NCBI GenBank assembly: GCA_033675545.1 | Contig: JAWDGP010006684.1 | Location: 1,066,001 to 1,130,000 of the forward strand | Direction: 5' to 3' | DNA length: 64,000 nucleotides | DNA from: Elysia crispata | Taxonomy: Eukaryota > Mollusca > Gastropoda > Plakobranchidae | In this document: positions 63,634 through 64,000 of the stretch, one piece after another | How positions within the stretch are numbered: position 1 is the first letter of the stretch | How the letters are laid out: each line of letters starts with the position of its first letter | The notes under the pieces: model-generated | Database searches by the model: none | The model's input: the letters and a program-made list of their open reading frames with translations, nothing else | Told to the model about the DNA's origin: nothing | Made by a program: the position numbers and the translations under genes

Positions 63634-64000
63634 CTAAAGACAAATACCAAATATTTCACAAAATAAAAAACGAAGCGACATAAAGTCTTCCCAAACCAGC
63701 AGTTTCTTGCACGACGTGTGTTGAACACATAATGATCTTACAAAATTGTTCCACCAAAAGAATCCATAGCATGAACAGTTTAGCTCCTCAGGACTTTGTG
63801 CCGAGGGATTATAAAAAAAAACGAACTCTTTTAATTTTGATAGGGTCAAGTTCAATATCTTGGCCTTATTATTTTCTCAAAAACATTTCTCCAAGCATTT
63901 GGACATCAGAATAGGACTTGATGGCTTTCGGCCACAGAAAACTGTTCATACAAAGACTCTCTTTTTGGAAAACTGAAAGAAAATATTGCACAACACAGAA
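63634..64000. other. RyR intron running off the window
   Basis: Sequence upstream of the EF-hand 1 exon. No upstream RyR exon is visible before the edge. Confidence 0.6.

Overview
The window is animal nuclear DNA: split genes with GT-AG introns, AT-rich intergenic DNA, very many long microsatellites, a mariner transposon, non-LTR retrotransposon fragments and an LTR. The two well-resolved host genes, a 4F2hc-type SLC3A2 and a ryanodine receptor with canonical EF-hand loops, together with the repeat style, suggest an invertebrate. My best guess is a mollusc, probably a gastropod; that is inference, not demonstrated.

Layout. 1-6.5 kb: repeat-rich DNA with two broken relics on the + strand, a THAP-domain gene (2881-3564) and a ZSWIM3/MULE-type N-terminal domain in two spliced exons (4916-5758). 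6.7-21.3 kb: a large imperfect palindrome. Its arms are inverted copies of each other and flank a ~5.7 kb array of a 54-bp satellite (about 105 copies). Both arms carry the same LINE 3' end and the same pair of small convergent coding relics: one ends a spliced reading frame, the other encodes a CxxC...CxxC zinc motif. A mariner with one internal stop sits in the left arm. 21.4-25.3 kb: relics of a multicopy invertebrate protein, a second LINE reverse transcriptase, a 178-bp tandem duplication and a GABA-B-receptor-like exon fragment.

28.6-35.7 kb, minus strand: a complete ten-exon gene for an SLC3A2-like heavy chain (655 aa). All exon phases agree, and one intron uses a GC donor. 35.7-43.5 kb: intergenic DNA with long (GA)n and (TAG)n tracts. 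44.0-63.6 kb, minus strand: the last 23 coding exons (897 codons plus stop) of a ryanodine receptor, from the EF-hands through S1-S6 and the GGGIG pore to the C-terminal zinc domain. The 5' part lies beyond the right edge. Its introns hold an LTR with a 777-bp internal tandem duplication and long (AAT), (GAT), (AGT) and (GA) tracts.

The two host genes lie on the same strand. Nothing suggests a joint pathway beyond both being membrane proteins: one is the chaperone subunit of amino-acid transporters, the other the Ca2+ release channel of the ER/SR.
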